Positions 1-13,252 of a stretch of DNA of 64,000 bases are shown here, piece by piece; position 1 is the first letter of the stretch; each line of letters starts with the position of its first letter. A program made the translations under genes and the position numbers. Under the pieces are notes generated by a model, which ran no database searches, was not told the DNA's origin, and worked only from the letters and a program-made list of their open reading frames with translations. This DNA comes from Marthasterias glacialis (Eukaryota > Echinodermata > Asteroidea > Forcipulatida > Asteriidae), in assembly GCA_911728455.2 (NCBI GenBank), contig OU452219.1, positions 16,334,397 through 16,398,396 of the forward strand, written 5' to 3'.

Positions 1-640
1 ATGATACAGCCATGCCCCTCCCCTTTACAATCATGATACAGCCATGCCCCTCCCCTTTACAATTGTGATACAGCCATGCCCCTCCCCTTTACAATCGTGA
101 TACAGCCATGCCCCTCCCCTTTACCCCCTTTACAATGATACAGCCATGCCCCTCCCATTTACCCTCTTTACAATGATACAGCCATGCCCCTCCCCTTTAC
201 AATCATGATACAGCCATGCCCCTCCCCTTTACCCCCTTTACAATAATACAGACGTGCCCTTTACAATGATGATACAGCCATGCCCCTCCCCTTTACAATC
301 ATGATACAGCCATGCCCCTCCCCTTTATAATCGTGATACAGCTATGCCCCTCCCCTTTACCCCCTTTACAATGATACAGCCATGCCCCTCCCCTTTATAA
401 TCGTGATACAGCTATGCCCCTCCCCTTTACCCCCTTTACAATGATACAGCCATGCCCCTCCCCTTTACCCCCTTTACAATGATACAGCCATGCCCCTCCC
501 TTTTACCCCCTTTACAATGATACAGCCATGCCCCTCCCCTTTACAATCATGATACAGCCATGCCCCTCCCCTTTACCCCCTTTACAATCATGATACAGCC
601 ATGCCCCTCCCATTTACCCCTTTACAATCATGTTACAGCC
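1..640. repeat. Minisatellite array, 32/38-bp variant units, truncated by window start
   Basis: About 18 units share the core GATACAGCCATGCCCCTCCC. A short form (about 32 bp) ends TTTACAATCAT, and a long form (about 38 bp) carries an extra CCCCCTTTAC before AAT. The two forms alternate irregularly, showing unequal exchange. The array decays near 640 and continues left out of the window. Confidence 0.93.
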
Positions 641-3229
641 ATGATGATACAGCTAGAAAACATGAGCATCCTTCTCAACTCAATACAGTAACAAATCATT
701 CACATAAAATGTGTATTGTATGTAAATGCTCAAGAGAGACAGCCAATATTGTATGTACTGGCGCCCTTTCCACAGAAACAAAGCGAATTCCGAGTAATCA
801 ACTTTTACTCACTCCAGTTTCTTTCCTCCACGGTTCACTATGTAAATGCACATGTGGCTGGCCACACAATTTGCATGCAGCAAACACAGCAAATATGAGA
901 TCTATTCATGCACCAATCACTGTATTGAATTCTGATATCAAGCAGTCTGGTTTCCAGGAATCAACCTTTGTATCTCGGATGATCTAATTATCAGTGGAAA
1001 CCTCTGGGAGGACAACAAGTGCAGGATGCGTACTGGCAACCTTGGAAAATGAGCAGGCAGAGAAATAAACATGTACGTGGGGACGTGGGGATTGAAAACA
1101 AAATTTAAGGAACTCTAATTTGTTGTTACAGGCTTCGAATAGAAATACATCCATTCGGCATTCTGTACATTGTTTTTTTCCCTTCTCGATTTAAAAAATA
1201 ATAATTTATGTAATGTAATGTGGGATAAGTTGGGTCTCAGGTTTGTTATTTTCTAGAATGGGCTCGGTGATGATTGTTCAGGCAGTAGGCAATTTTTTTT
1301 TTTTTTTAAACATTGGGGGGAGGGGGGCATGAAGCAGCTCCCTGCCCTCGCTCCCTCCAAATCCGTATGACGCATTATTTGGGGGAATTGGCTGGACTTG
1401 AAATACGTTCATTGTGACTGGGAAATGCCTCTGTTTCTTCATTGGTTTTATTTCTTTATTGTTTTAGTTTTGTAGTTCTTTACAGGCCTATTACTATTAA
1501 AAATAAAAAATGCTGCTCATTATTACTATCATGTCTTGTATTGTATTTCTTTATAATTTTGTTATTCAGTCAATCAGTACACAAATAGAAGAACTAAAAA
1601 AGGAGACGGTATAAAGTGGTTGTTAGAGGGCCATTTCAATGTAGAAAATTACATGAAGAAAAGTACAACAGAAATCTAAAGTTGATATAGTATCCGTAAA
1701 ATAGTGTACTTAAGGTTATAAATGAGTTTGTCCCTCCTTTGAGCAGTAATGGAAGCATTGTATGATCTGCTCAAGCATGGAGGTAGAATATGGCTCAAGT
1801 GACCTCCTTCTCATCGGCAAGACGAGCATTTTTATCATACAAAATGTGTTTAAAAAGAAACTGCAATTATCATCAGCATAGCATCGGAAAACTTTTCATC
1901 AAACCCCCAAAAATCCAAAAACCAATTCAAAACATATACTTCCTTCGGAAAAAAATTCTTTAAACCTGAGAGAGTCCATCAAACAGCCGATTTTCAAGCA
2001 CCCTCCTGTGTTCGGTAAGCCTTCACTCGTTTCCTCTTGGCCAGACGGCCTTGGGCCTTGTGCCTTTATCTTCAGCTGTTTGCAAGTTTTGCTGCGATAT
2101 AAAAGTTATCCTGATTGGACACGAGATATCCCGATATCAAAAATATCCCGCCATGTACATGTAATGAACACATGTACCCCTGTAGCATAAGCATCACGTA
2201 CAAATGTAAAAGAAGCATGTATTACCAGCTATTTTCAAAAGCCATTGTACTGAACAACCATAAAACTTGGTGTACACATGGATGTCTATTTATAAAAATT
2301 TTATATTTTATATACATAAAGCATTGTCAATGCCTCGCAACGACCGTGCTATCTCATAAAAAAAAACTACCGCACGGTTTCCAAACTACAATGTATCCCA
2401 TCATACCATATTTGGCTAACTAATCAGCAAAGTATTGACTACTACATGTGCGTAAGCAGCACGGACGGTTTGCATCACCCAGTATGACGACACAAAGCTA
2501 CATGTAAACAAGTTCTATTTCCTTTCCCCTCGAACTAACAATTGGGTTAACACCTACTGTAGCAGAACCCAGGCTTAAAAAAAGAAAAAGAAAAAAAAAG
2601 CTATCCACAGTCAACCGTAACACTCCTCAACTTCAATGTACAATGTCATATGATACAGAGAAATCACAAGAGGCATACTATGACGTCATTAAAGGTGGTG
2701 GCTGTTGTAGGGAACACCGATTTTACCAGCTGACCTTCACCCCTGGGGAGGACAGCGTTGTTGGAAGAGCCCTCCCAAAATACCAGCACCTACTTATTCA
2801 ACCTATACTTTAGCTATTGATGTAATTGTTAAGCGGCCTGTTGTTATGATTAATAACTATTTATGGACATGTGAAGTAATGGGACATGTAGGCTGGAGGT
2901 CTCACGGTTGCAGAAATGAGCTACCAACGCAAACAAGTTAACAGTATTGTAGTCTTAATTTCTTCATGATTATAAACAGTAAAAGATTAATTATCTTGTT
3001 TGTTTGTATAAATTTCCAATGAGTCATGTTCAATCAGCTTATGCTGAAATCAATTGTAGAATTCACAACGCAGGGGTATCTTAACCAATTGTCTGTGTCC
3101 CAAGAAATGCAAAATACATGTAGTGGGTGGTTCAGTTGCGTAACCATGAGGGCTTGTTAAGAACACTTCCCCCCCGCCCCCATAGAGTTTGAAAAACATA
3201 TAAATGAATGGTAACATACATTAAATAGC
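641..3229. other. Non-coding stretch, no recognised gene
   Basis: Unique-looking AT-rich sequence with homopolymer runs (T at 1292-1307, G near 1315-1327) and short open frames that match nothing I know. Probably intron of SAMD4, since it lies downstream of that gene's first coding exon. Confidence 0.6.
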
Positions 3230-3234
3230 CCCCA

Positions 3235-3310
3235 AATTATGTCTAAGCCCCCCCCCCCAAAAAAAAAATAAATAAATAAAAAATTAAAATGTCCGGTCAC
3301 GCCACTGGTC
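3235..3310 (-). repeat. AGTGGCGT...G-run element fragment
   Basis: Read on the - strand it goes from CAGTGGCGTGACCGGACA through an AT-rich stretch to a run of G. Sequences at 31075-31115, 53030-53094 and 61255-61330 share this layout. Confidence 0.4.
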
Positions 3311-3311
3311 T

Positions 3312-3468
3312 AAGGCCCTTTTCGAAACAAGGGCTTGGGCTCGAAGGCTTAGGCTCCATCTGCCTGTTTGAACCCCTATACCAAAAGCCCTCCTTTGAAA
3401 AATAACTGATATCGCGAATGCCGGAGCCCCTAGCCAAAGCCATGGTCTCGAAAGGGGTACTAGACCTT
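3312..3468. repeat. Foldback element, AAGGCCCTTTTCGAAA ends
   Basis: The left end AAGGCCCTTTTCGAAACAAG and the right end (CTCGAAAGGGGTACTAGACC) form imperfect inverted repeats, with GGCTTGGGCT opposed to AGCCAAAGCC inside. It resembles the foldback at 60144-60280. Confidence 0.4.
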
Positions 3469-4274
3469 TATTATGGTGCCACCATAATCCAAGATCGGTT
3501 GTTCGTGACAACTGAAAAACTGGATATTATCTTGTGCTAATCAGTCACGAAACTATGATGTTTTATGATTCGAAACTTGGGGAAAACGTTGGTGTGAATA
3601 ATAACATCAAAAATGTTTAAAAACACTGTTTTGCCAAAATGTACGATTTTGTTAAATTGGCTGTTCATGAAAATGGTGACAATATGTTTGTACATGTACA
3701 GTGCTTTTTTGGTTTTCACAAACATCATAGAAGAAAAACAAAAATAAAATCAGATGATCCACTGAGAAGTTGTATGCGTGCATACTCGGTTTGGGTACAA
3801 TAATATTATTTTTTAGATCTACAATTAGAACTTGTTTCCTTTAAATTGTCATTCGTCATCACTTCTTACTTCAATATACATTTTAATACTGCGCTTAACT
3901 CCTGCTTTAACTGAACTCGGGGTTTTACCCTGTATTTTCCTGCAACTCATAAGGGACACTTACATTGAGCATCTGGTACTGTCCAAGGAAGCAATACTAC
4001 AAACAAACATTCCACAACAGTACATGAATGACAAGGTTACAAGGATAGTATTATTCGTCCTCATATCAACAACATGGTTACCGAGGGTGAGGAAATGTCA
4101 GTGTCAACACATGATTGAACATGACTGAACATTTTTGTGCACCTAGGTAGGGTACCCGTGTCTACAATGCTTTAACCTGTGAAGGAAGCAAAGATACATT
4201 GTACATGCTCTTTATTTTGTTCCATCATTCAAATATGCTGCAGACTTACATGGTCTATAGATACTTAACACTAT

Positions 4275-4616
4275 GGGCCTTTTCACACTACGAAAAATCT
4301 CTGTGTTAGACACGGGTCATACCCGTCTAAGTTTGACAGACCTTTTCACACTACAACATTTCAACCCAGCATTGACCCGTGAATGGTGAAGAGTGCTTAC
4401 CTAATATGTGTCAAAACCAACCCTGCTCTGGAGGTGGGTTGAGGATTTTTGAGCCATGTAGAGAGTTAGAAATGTAGCCCCAAAAAAATCTGATTTCAGA
4501 TCGGGCAGTGTGAAAGCAAACAGTTTTGAAACATGATGAAATTCTATGAAGTCAACACGGATTGGAACCGTGTAGCTTTCGGCACGGATCGGAGCTTGAT
4601 AGCATGAAAAAGGCCT
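4275..4616. mobile_element. MITE with GGCCTTTTCACACTA ends
   Basis: Starts GGGCCTTTTCACACTACG and ends TAGCATGAAAAAGGCC, an imperfect inverted repeat. A second CTTTTCACACTAC lies inside near 4342. About 340 bp, no coding capacity. Confidence 0.5.
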
Positions 4617-4685
4617 TATGTTTATAATCAATGTGTGTACATGTATTGTGCAGTGTGTACAGGCTTGGGATTACATGGAGGCCAT

Positions 4686-4742
4686 GGCCCTGGTCTTGGC
4701 CCTGGTCTTGGCCCTGGTCTTGGCCCTGGTCTTGGCCCTGGT
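4686..4742. repeat. 12-bp tandem repeat, about 4.7 units
   Basis: Unit GGCCCTGGTCTT repeated almost without change. It is a local slippage expansion of sequence present once in sister copies of the surrounding MITE. The divisible-by-three unit gives an accidental QDQG-type frame on the - strand. Confidence 0.85.
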
Positions 4743-4769
4743 GCCCCTTCAAAAGTTCCTCATAAACTT

Positions 4770-5022
4770 CAGGGCTTGCGCTAACTTTTTGTCCTGACTA
4801 GACCACCGGGCTAGTCAGATATAGTTTTGACTAGCCCTCACAAATTTTTACTAGCCTGACCATTTACACCACCATAGAAAACTAACAGGGTACATTTGGA
4901 AAGAGGAGACATCTGACTCAGTTTTTACTAGCCCGGCCGGGCTACGCAGAAGCAAGTTTGACTAGCCCACGGCACTCTTGACTAGTGTTTGTACGCCGGG
5001 CTAGTGTCTAAATCGAGCTCTG
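4770..5022. mobile_element. Nested insertion with AACTT target duplication
   Basis: Begins AGGGCTTGCGCTAAC and ends AATCGAGCTCTG; the flanks repeat AACTT(C) on both sides. Several internal inverted TGACTAG/CTAGTCA words and CCGGGCTAGT motifs occur. It lies inside a CAGGCCTG-family MITE, so it arrived later. No open reading frame. Confidence 0.6.
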
Positions 5023-5107
5023 AACTTCAAGAAATTTCCAAATAGGAAGTGCCCTGTGAAAAAATGGTAAATGGCCTTGCCCTCTCAAAGATGAAATTCC
5101 AGGCCAG

Positions 5108-8100
5108 CATGTACAGTACCTACATGTGTTACCTGTAAGTCAGTGTATATATAATGTACATAAAATGTCATTCCATGCCAACTCGACCTCCTTCCAGAGG
5201 GTCCCCTTCCCCATCAGTGTTAGTACATGTACGTAAGTTCATTACCAGCAATAATGAAACAAATAATCAGAATAGTGATAATAATGTCTGGAGGTGCAGC
5301 TTTTTGTTTTGGTTCAGCAAAGTGGAGAAAATAAAAGAAATAACTGAATTGGATGACCTGATGAAAGTTTATTGAAGACCTGTTGTGTTTTTGTTTTGTT
5401 TTGTTTATACTGTGTTACCAAATATGTACAATATCTTGAATAGCGAGAGAAACCAATAATATCATAACCCACGATGCTGGCCATGAGTCACTCCAGGAAG
5501 ACAAAGAGCAACAAATGGGAAACACCTAGGCCTACAACTAACAACTGGTTTCAATGGCTCAATATTTCACTACAGATTGCTCAATGCAACTATTCTGTTA
5601 TTATGATTTATTTTTCTTTCATGAAGACTTAAGGTCAAGGAGGGGCTGATACATGTTTACGTGTGCTGCAGTGGTTTCGATGAAATGATACTTCAGCTTC
5701 AACTTCTTCCTCCAAATTGTGAAACTAAACTACATGTATGCAAGTTTCTCTTACACAATATGTTAAGAACATGTTTGGCCTGGATTATTTTTAGAGTGTT
5801 GAAAAAAATACATATACATGTATGTTACATTACATTCAATGTGTTACCCTTACAAATCTTGCTCTGTCTATGTTTTTATTTATTTTATTTTATAATAATT
5901 ATTATTATCTGTTTTTTTATACAAAAATGCTGTTATGAAATGAAAGCAACTACAATGTAAACTATTTTCTGACGTCTTTTGCGGGTTCTGTGCACGTAAG
6001 ATGTACAGTGTGTAAACCATGGAGTAAAAACAAGCTTTAATAAGGTAAGTACAGAAACACACGTACATGTTAATGTTTTTGGTTTTTTGGGGGGGTTTTG
6101 ACAATAATGCCGTTATGAAATGAAAGCAACTACAATGTAAACATTTTCTGTTGTCTTGCAAGAAACTTGAAATCTAAGTTAATTCGTTTCTCATAAAAAC
6201 AATACACAACGATTCACCATCTTAAAAAATAATGTGATCAATCAATAGGACCAAACAGTACAAAGTAAAAAGCCTTTGAATAAAATACACTGTGCATTGT
6301 AATGTTCATGTACAGGGTTGTACTGCTTAAAAAATACCTCAGAATGTAGACCTTAATTTCGTTGAAAAACAAACCACACTGGTTGGCATGGACGGCCAAA
6401 AGTTAACAAAATGTTCAATTTTGTTGACAGACATTGTGACCAAAATCAACTTTTTTACATCCTTTCTATTAAAAGGAAATGCGTCCCGTTTAATGGTTGC
6501 CTTGTTTCAAACAAACTCAACACCCTTTTCTGTATGATTGCGTGACATTCTTTACAAGCCGTGATGATCTGTTTTTGTTTCATGCCCTGATGGCTCACCA
6601 TAGTTTTTGCTAACCTTGGTTGGCAATAAACTTGGGCAGTGACGTTACAAAAGAAAGGGCTATTCAGGCAATTAAAAAAAAGAAAAAAGGTCAATTTGAA
6701 ATGAGGATAGTCAAACATCCTCCCTCCATAATCTGTGAGACTTCCCAATAACACATTAACCATGCCATTACTATTCCAATTGATTTATTCGTACCCCCCG
6801 GAAGTACAAGACAATAAATAACACGCTCCATCCAAACAACACACCATCATTTTGTGAAACTCTAGCCTACACCGTAAGAAAATTCACCCAAACACATTCA
6901 TGATCTCGCAAAACATGCCTCCTCCTAATGACTAATCTACATACTGATTTGAAATACAAATTTTATAAGACTACGTATCCAGTTTTATTTATAGGATGAA
7001 AAAAAAACAAGCTCTTCCATTAAGCTGCAGCCGCGCTGGGGAAGGAGTCTATTTATAGCCGGGGTATTGATCAAACCTCAAGGTTCGGCCAACATGAGCC
7101 AACTGTGTGTATGCAGACACACACCACTGAAAACAAGCTACTTGAATGACAATGCGTTGTCTTTGCGTTCTGCACCACTACTGCAGCTCGCTAGCTACCA
7201 ACTACGGCTAGTTTATTCAAAACAGCTACAAAGTCTGATTTAATGATGGGTTGTCTCAGTTCATACATGCATGAGATTTTGTATTAACCAACTAATGTTA
7301 ACTATTTGATATATTAATTAAGATTTGAACAGCCTTAAAGTTTGTAATCACTTGCATCATACTACATGTATAGCTGCGACCCTGAAATATTTATTTTAAA
7401 AATTAAACAGAAGCTGCCTCAAATACAATATATGATTGATTGACACATAATTAGAATCAACATTTTATTGAAAAATACCACAAATTGTGTCCCACCTTCA
7501 TGGAATGACCTACATGTAACATAAAACAAAATTGAAATTGAAATTCTGTAAACTACTTTATCCTTAACTTCTCTCCACTACGCCAAGCACCTCAGAATAG
7601 GAAATTAGAGTGATGTTACTCTACAAGTGCCGATGGTTGATTGATTAAACACAAACAACAAATGAAGGGGCTTCAAATAAAGCCTTTCATACATTACATG
7701 TAAAAAATAATGAAATTTTACCCGAGTGACCTAATGATATATGAGGTCTTACATGCACATGTACATGTACGACCAAAATTAAAGTATCTTGGAACCATAA
7801 GAGAGAGATTTTAACTTCAATTAAGTTTCCAAAGTGTTTTGATTGCGATACATCATGTATTCAAATTTTACTTCCTTCTTAATGAATGTTTGACATGCTT
7901 CTATGGCAGGATACAATTTTGGACTGAACACTACAAAGAATGAATCTCTTGTAATTTTAATGTACATGTAGATATTTTTCCAGAAAACGGTTCGGGATGA
8001 AAAGATCTTCTGCATGTGGCATGCATTCGTTACCCTCTCACAGAGTCAACAAAAAAATACTCCAATTAATTTGGATGTATCACCTGGCCCATCGGTTTTA

Positions 8101-9363
8101 CATTTAGTTTAATTGTACTTTCTTGTTGTGTAGACGATTTAATCCATTTTTGGTGTACAATACATTTTATGCATTAGATTGTTTTTTTCTTCTATAATTC
8201 AACCTTTGGTCACAACAGTAGATTTTAATGTGTAAACCATTTGTAATATTACAAGTAAATTAATCTTTCCCTGCAAACCTTAGAAACACTATGCCTTTAC
8301 TAATAAAGCTCCCACTAGTCTACGTTGTACACGTAGTGGCAGTAAGCCCATCATCACCCATAGGGTTGAAGCAGTCTGTTGTATACACTAGTGTGAATGG
8401 TAATGATGACACGAAGCACTTGTCACCACAGGTCTATTTATAGGAAGTCATTTTTGAAATGCGGGTGCATGTACGCTCCGTGTGAACACGTAGAGTGTAA
8501 TGCGTTCCCTCTATCCATCTCTGGAGAGTACAGTAAGTGTTTTTCCCCCCCGACTGGTGGTTCAATGTACACGTAGCCATAGAGGAAGGCTCATGCTAGA
8601 ATGTGGCATCCTGTATTGAGGCTAAGAATGAACCCTACACTGCTGCTACTGTGTGTCAAATGAACACGTCTCAAGACGATTTCAATACCCGGTATGAAGG
8701 CATGTAAACACGTATACATGTCAACATGGTCAATCACTACATCATACATGTCAGTAAGTGCAGAGAAATTCGATATATAATGTACAATGTAAACTTACAT
8801 AAGTACATGTACAGTCCATAAAAAAGTCTGGTAACGAAGGACGTGGCAGTGTCAATAAAAAAAAAAAGATTGATTTTACAAAACATTTCACTCAATTTAG
8901 GTCAGTAACAACTCCATTTATTGGTGATCAATAAGTGTACATTGTACAATCAGGTGCTTTATGATGTTCTAATATTTCATTTCATTTATTTGTTTATTTA
9001 AAACCAGATTTAACGAGGGCGACCCATCCAGAACATTTGAGGCCCTCACAAACACAAAAATACATCATAAATAAAATACAAACAATGACAAGACTTTGGC
9101 AGAGAGACCACAGTACACATCAGTCATTAGCAATAGAAAATTACTATGTGATAATTATTGTGATCAGTCATAAAAAGTATAAAATAAAATGTTTTTAAAA
9201 TCTGGTTTAAAAAACCAAAAAAATCATGAGTAGAGTGTGGACAAATAAGAGTCGCAAAACAAAACCTGGCCAGTGAGTTGTAGCAGACAGTTCACATATA
9301 TGCAGTTTCCTTCCTGGGTATAGCCCCATGTCATTGCAGACCTGATGGTAAACATGTGGGCAT
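5108..9363. other. Non-coding stretch with one short duplication
   Basis: AT-rich. A 43-bp block around GTTATGAAATGAAAGCAACT occurs at 5928-5970 and again at 6108-6150. Otherwise I see only simple words (TACATGTA) and no exon of a known family. Likely SAMD4 intron. Confidence 0.55.
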
Positions 9364-9400
9364 TGTTTTGAATTGTAATAATGGATTACAATTCAAAACA
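9364..9400. repeat. Perfect hairpin, 16-bp arms
   Basis: TGTTTTGAATTGTAAT, a 5-base spacer AATGG, then the exact reverse complement. A/T-rich perfect palindrome in otherwise unique sequence. Confidence 0.9.
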
Positions 9401-10330
9401 GTCTGTCTAATGTCTCTACGAAAACATTGTACCGAACTTTCATGTATAGGCCTTAAAGATGCTTGGTCTGATTTCCAGCCGATTCGACCCAAAAATTTAG
9501 ATTTAATTCTTGAACAGCTATTTTTGTATAGACTCAAGAAAGTTGCAAGCTTTCATTTCAAGTATTACACAAACAAATCAGTCGATCATAAATGGTAGTT
9601 AATTAAAAACTAAAAATGAATACTTTGGGGATCCTGACATTAAATCATACATGTACATCTGCCATGTACAAACAATTTTGCACATGACAGGTATTGTGTG
9701 CGATGTCTGTGGCATATGCCTCAGTTTCTGTCGGACCTAAAATCAGGCCATGCAACTTTATGCATTTGATGGCCTCAGACTAGTCACTAAATAAGTATTG
9801 TACTACATTTACTTCGACGTCTCAAAGCAATGACAACAGCGTCTGTGAATCAAAATAGGGAAATAATGGATTGATGCCAGTAGGCAGTCATAGTTCTCTA
9901 GTCACCCTCTCATAAAGGGTTAAAAAAAAGTTGCTCATCGGCCAATCCTGCACTCACCAAATGCTTTGCGTTTCTAATGGCTCATCATCATTTTACCTGG
10001 CAGTTGAGGTGCAGTTTAATGGCAGTTGAGGTGCACCTTTAATGAATGTTTACAGGATGTAAGCTTTGAGCTTTGATGAGCTTTGGTTTCAAGGGAGCAG
10101 GTCATATCTGTACTATTATTATTATTTTTTCTCGTTCATTAAAATCTTGACAACAACGTGGTTTCACAGCGAGGAAATCACTGATATGTCTCTGTGGATG
10201 ACAAACAACCTCATCATTCACCATTGCATGATTTCTCTTCTTGAGGTGTCGGGTGTTCTATTTTTACACTAATGAACAACCTGTTATTTATGGGAAACTT
10301 TGAAAAACAATGCTCCACTGACAAGTTTCT

Positions 10331-10333
10331 CAA

Positions 10334-10364
<31 letters not shown>

Positions 10365-10372
10365 ACAAATAC
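10331..10372. repeat. (AAAT)n microsatellite
   Basis: About nine AAAT units, interrupted once by CAAAT near the end. Confidence 0.9.
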
Positions 10373-10748
10373 ACTGTGATGAAGATGATCATTATAGTGT
10401 TTCATTCTCAGCCAGACGGATGGGGGTATGAGACACCAGGTGAAGGGGGGTTAAAAGCTGGGCGCTGAGTCACCTGATCTGATCTGACCAATGTCAGGTC
10501 AGGGATGACGTGAACTTGATTGAAACAGTCAAGATGCAAGAAACAGTAGAGGTGTGTGAACAATCTTGACCTCTGTATCTAGAACTCGAGACTGAGATGG
10601 CGTGTTCAGCATACATGTACAATCAATGCACACCCAATGCACAAGATGTAGGTGTCGGCAATGAAAATAGCCAACCGGCTTTACAAATTACAAATACACC
10701 AAACCTGTACAGATGTACAACGTAGCACTGGGTATGCAAACGAGTATG

Positions 10749-10919
10749 CAGGCCGGATACTTCAACGAGGCAACAGAGGCAATTGCCTCCATGCCCCCTT
10801 GTCATTGCCCCGGTGCCCCTTGAAATGTTGCAGCTACAAGTTTACTCTTCCCTCAAAGACGTGCCCTTCACTGAGGGAAAAACTGCCTTACCCTGACAAG
10901 AACGAAGTAGCATGCCTGA
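10749..10919 (+). mobile_element. CAGGCCTG-family MITE
   Basis: Ends CAGGCCGGATACTTC and AACGAAGTAGCATGCCTG are inverted repeats. The interior has the family words GAGGCAATTGCCTCC, CGGTGCCCCTTGAAATG and AAGACGTGCCCTTCA. Confidence 0.7.
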
Positions 10920-11575
10920 GTATACACCTTCCATGCATTATATTGTTAACACGTTGTACAATGCGTGACGTATGTACACAGTTCCTATCAATCTAAATTT
11001 TATGGCATGTCTCTCAGAACTGTGAAATTTGTAGATAGGGTCATAATCTGCAAGGTGTGAGAAAACAAGTTGCCATAATAATTTGTTTCATAACATCACT
11101 CACTTTATAAAATTTGACTTTTGCGCAGTGTACACTGTACAAAGTCAGTCAAGTATGAAACAGGTATTGTAGTACTACGATGAAGAAATGAACGTTTCTT
11201 TTTTAAAGCTTCAGCTCGGCACAAACCCACGTTGTCATATGTAAACAGTTATTTTGAAACTAGGTCACTTCAGCAAGGTCGCAGTACATCTACCAAGTTA
11301 AATATTGTTATGAAATGTGTGTCAGAGGACTGAACCTGTGGATGGCAATGACTACATCTGTGTTTTGGCTCTAGCTTGAGGTTCGCACCAGTTCACCGCC
11401 ATTATGAACTGCACTCAGCTGAAACAATGCATTCATGTGTGCTACAATACATGTACTTAAACAACTAACTGTACGTATACAAATACACGTACACCTGAGC
11501 CTTACTGATTGTGTACAATACAATAATATAGGTACGCTATGGGTCATACTGTGCACAAATTAAACCAACACATGT
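10920..11575. other. Non-coding stretch
   Basis: No recognisable exon, repeat or RNA gene; AT-rich with scattered TACATGTA words. Confidence 0.5.
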
Positions 11576-11939
11576 CAGGGTTCTTTCTCCCCGGGTTTGT
11601 TTGAAAACTGTGGGGCATCCCCATTCCGGACCCAAATTTTGAAAGTGATGCCGAAGCACGCTGAATTTAAACCAGGTCCTTGGAATGTTTTTATTTGATG
11701 TTTATGTTTGGTTTGAAAAGCTCTACTGTGCAATCTGGAGCATTTAAAATGGTTTTATATTAGGATTTTCTGTGAATTTGATATTAAAATCGAAAAAAAA
11801 ATGTAAAAAAATAAAAAAATTAAAAATCTCCGTATCAGCCGTAACTTCTGCGTATCAGCCCGTATTTTGAACGTATCGGCCCAATACGCTAGCTAGCATA
11901 TCGACCCGATACACTAGCTTGTGCACGGAGAGAACCCTG
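11576..11939. mobile_element. TIR element, CAGGGTTCTCTCC ends
   Basis: Begins CAGGGTTCTTTCTCC and ends GGAGAGAACCCTG, inverted with one or two changes. The interior carries repeated CGTATCAGCC / CGTATCGGCC words. A partial relative ends at 15382. Confidence 0.6.
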
Positions 11940-12099
11940 TATGTTTGAGTATCTTCATACGATGATTACCCTTCTTTCAACATATTTTTTAACAAGGCAC
12001 AAAATCTTGCTTTTCGTTTAAAATCCGTAGCTTGAATTTCCATTAAACAAACCGCATATATGACTCACTGCACAGTGACCTGTTATTATGGCACAATAC

Positions 12100-12150
12100 A
12101 GGCCACAGGCCACCACCTGGGGTGCTGGCCTGTGGTGGCCTGTGGCCTCC
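12100..12150. repeat. GC-rich hairpin
   Basis: CAGGCCACAGGCCACCA is followed after about 11 bases by the inverted CCTGTGGTGGCCTGTGGCC. It is more GC-rich than its surroundings. Confidence 0.6.
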
Positions 12151-12213
12151 AAAAAGTGTGCAAGCATGTCTAGCCGTGGACACCAGAGGGCTTTAGTCAT
12201 AGGGATCCCGGTG

Positions 12214-12740
12214 GTGTGACAGACCGAGGATGTCCTCGGTTCACTTCTGTGCACAAAACCAATAGGGGAAGGTCGTTAAAAAATAACTAAGAATGGGAGG
12301 ACACGGAGAAATCTTCGAATTACTGGGTCTACAAATGACAAACATGGGTGTGTGTGTGTGTGGGTTTGTAAACGTGCACTTGCGGGGTCCTGGGAACAAT
12401 AGAACAATGGACCCCACAAGGTAAATTCAATAGGAACAATTGGACCCCACAAGGGAATTCTTTGGAAAAGGGATAATAGAACTAACAAAAGGATACCACA
12501 TATTAAGTCTACGTTTGTGAGGGTTAGTGTTTGTGAGTGTGTGTGGGAAGGGGGAGGGGGGTTTACCAAAGACTATCAATGTGGATCTATGTAGGTGGTG
12601 TGACATCTTGGCTTTGCTTTTGTGCACAAAAACAATGGGCAAACAAAGAGAAGTCCTTGATTTACCAGGCCTGTCAACAAACGTGTGTGTGGAGGGAAGG
12701 GGGGAGGGTGTTATACTATAAATGTAACCCCCAGGATTAA
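12214..12740. repeat. Diverged direct-repeat region with GT-rich tracts
   Basis: GTGGTGTGACA...GTGCACAAAA..CAAT occurs at 12214-12254 and 12596-12640. GGACCCCACAAGG occurs twice (12409, 12444). GTGTGTGTG tracts at 12345 and 12530 produce overlapping accidental frames on both strands. Confidence 0.45.
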
Positions 12741-13252
12741 CATCCATGGTGTCTTGTTCCAGTGTACATCATGTACATGTACACGCTATTCTTGATGTAG
12801 TTGTATCATTGCATACAAATGCACAGCATATACTACATTATAATGTGCTTCTTCAATTCTGTAAATTTCATAACTGGTAGATTTTTTTTACACAGAGACA
12901 GCGTGATTTACACTAGAATTCCTTAAATTCTGGCCAACGGCAACTTTTACCCCTTTTTCATTCAGTAATTAAAAATGATCAGCGAAGTCTAAAGCACGCT
13001 GGATGAACAGTTGTTTACAAAGCAAGGGGTATCTACACTGTAATACCAATTTACTTCCCATCATTATCTTAGCAACGTCAAATATATAGTCAAAAGACTC
13101 GGGTTGGTTGCCATGGCAATAATGATGTCATACATCTGCCTCGATTGATAAAATTGTCCTTTAAAATTGTGATGAGGATCAGATACAATCTTCACTCTGA
13201 CGGATCGAAAGTTCTCAATAGGGTTCATCATTATTCTGAAATTGATTTGGTA

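Larger units (their letters stand above)
4660..5107 (+). mobile_element. CAGGCCTG-family MITE, interrupted by a nested element
   Basis: Member of the family also at 10749, 21743, 23624, 25531, 38739, 40379 and 52034. Diagnostic pieces are GGTGCCCCTTCAAAAGTT, GGAAGTGCCCTGTG and CCTTGCCCTCTCAAAGATGA. It is split at 4769/5023 by a 253-bp insertion and contains a private expansion of a 12-bp unit at 4686-4742. Closest to the copies at 21743 and 40379. Confidence 0.7.

Noticed and set aside
12276-12747. Overlapping frames on both strands of about 100 codons
   Set aside because: Produced by GT-rich tracts and a local duplication; mutually overlapping and without conserved motifs.
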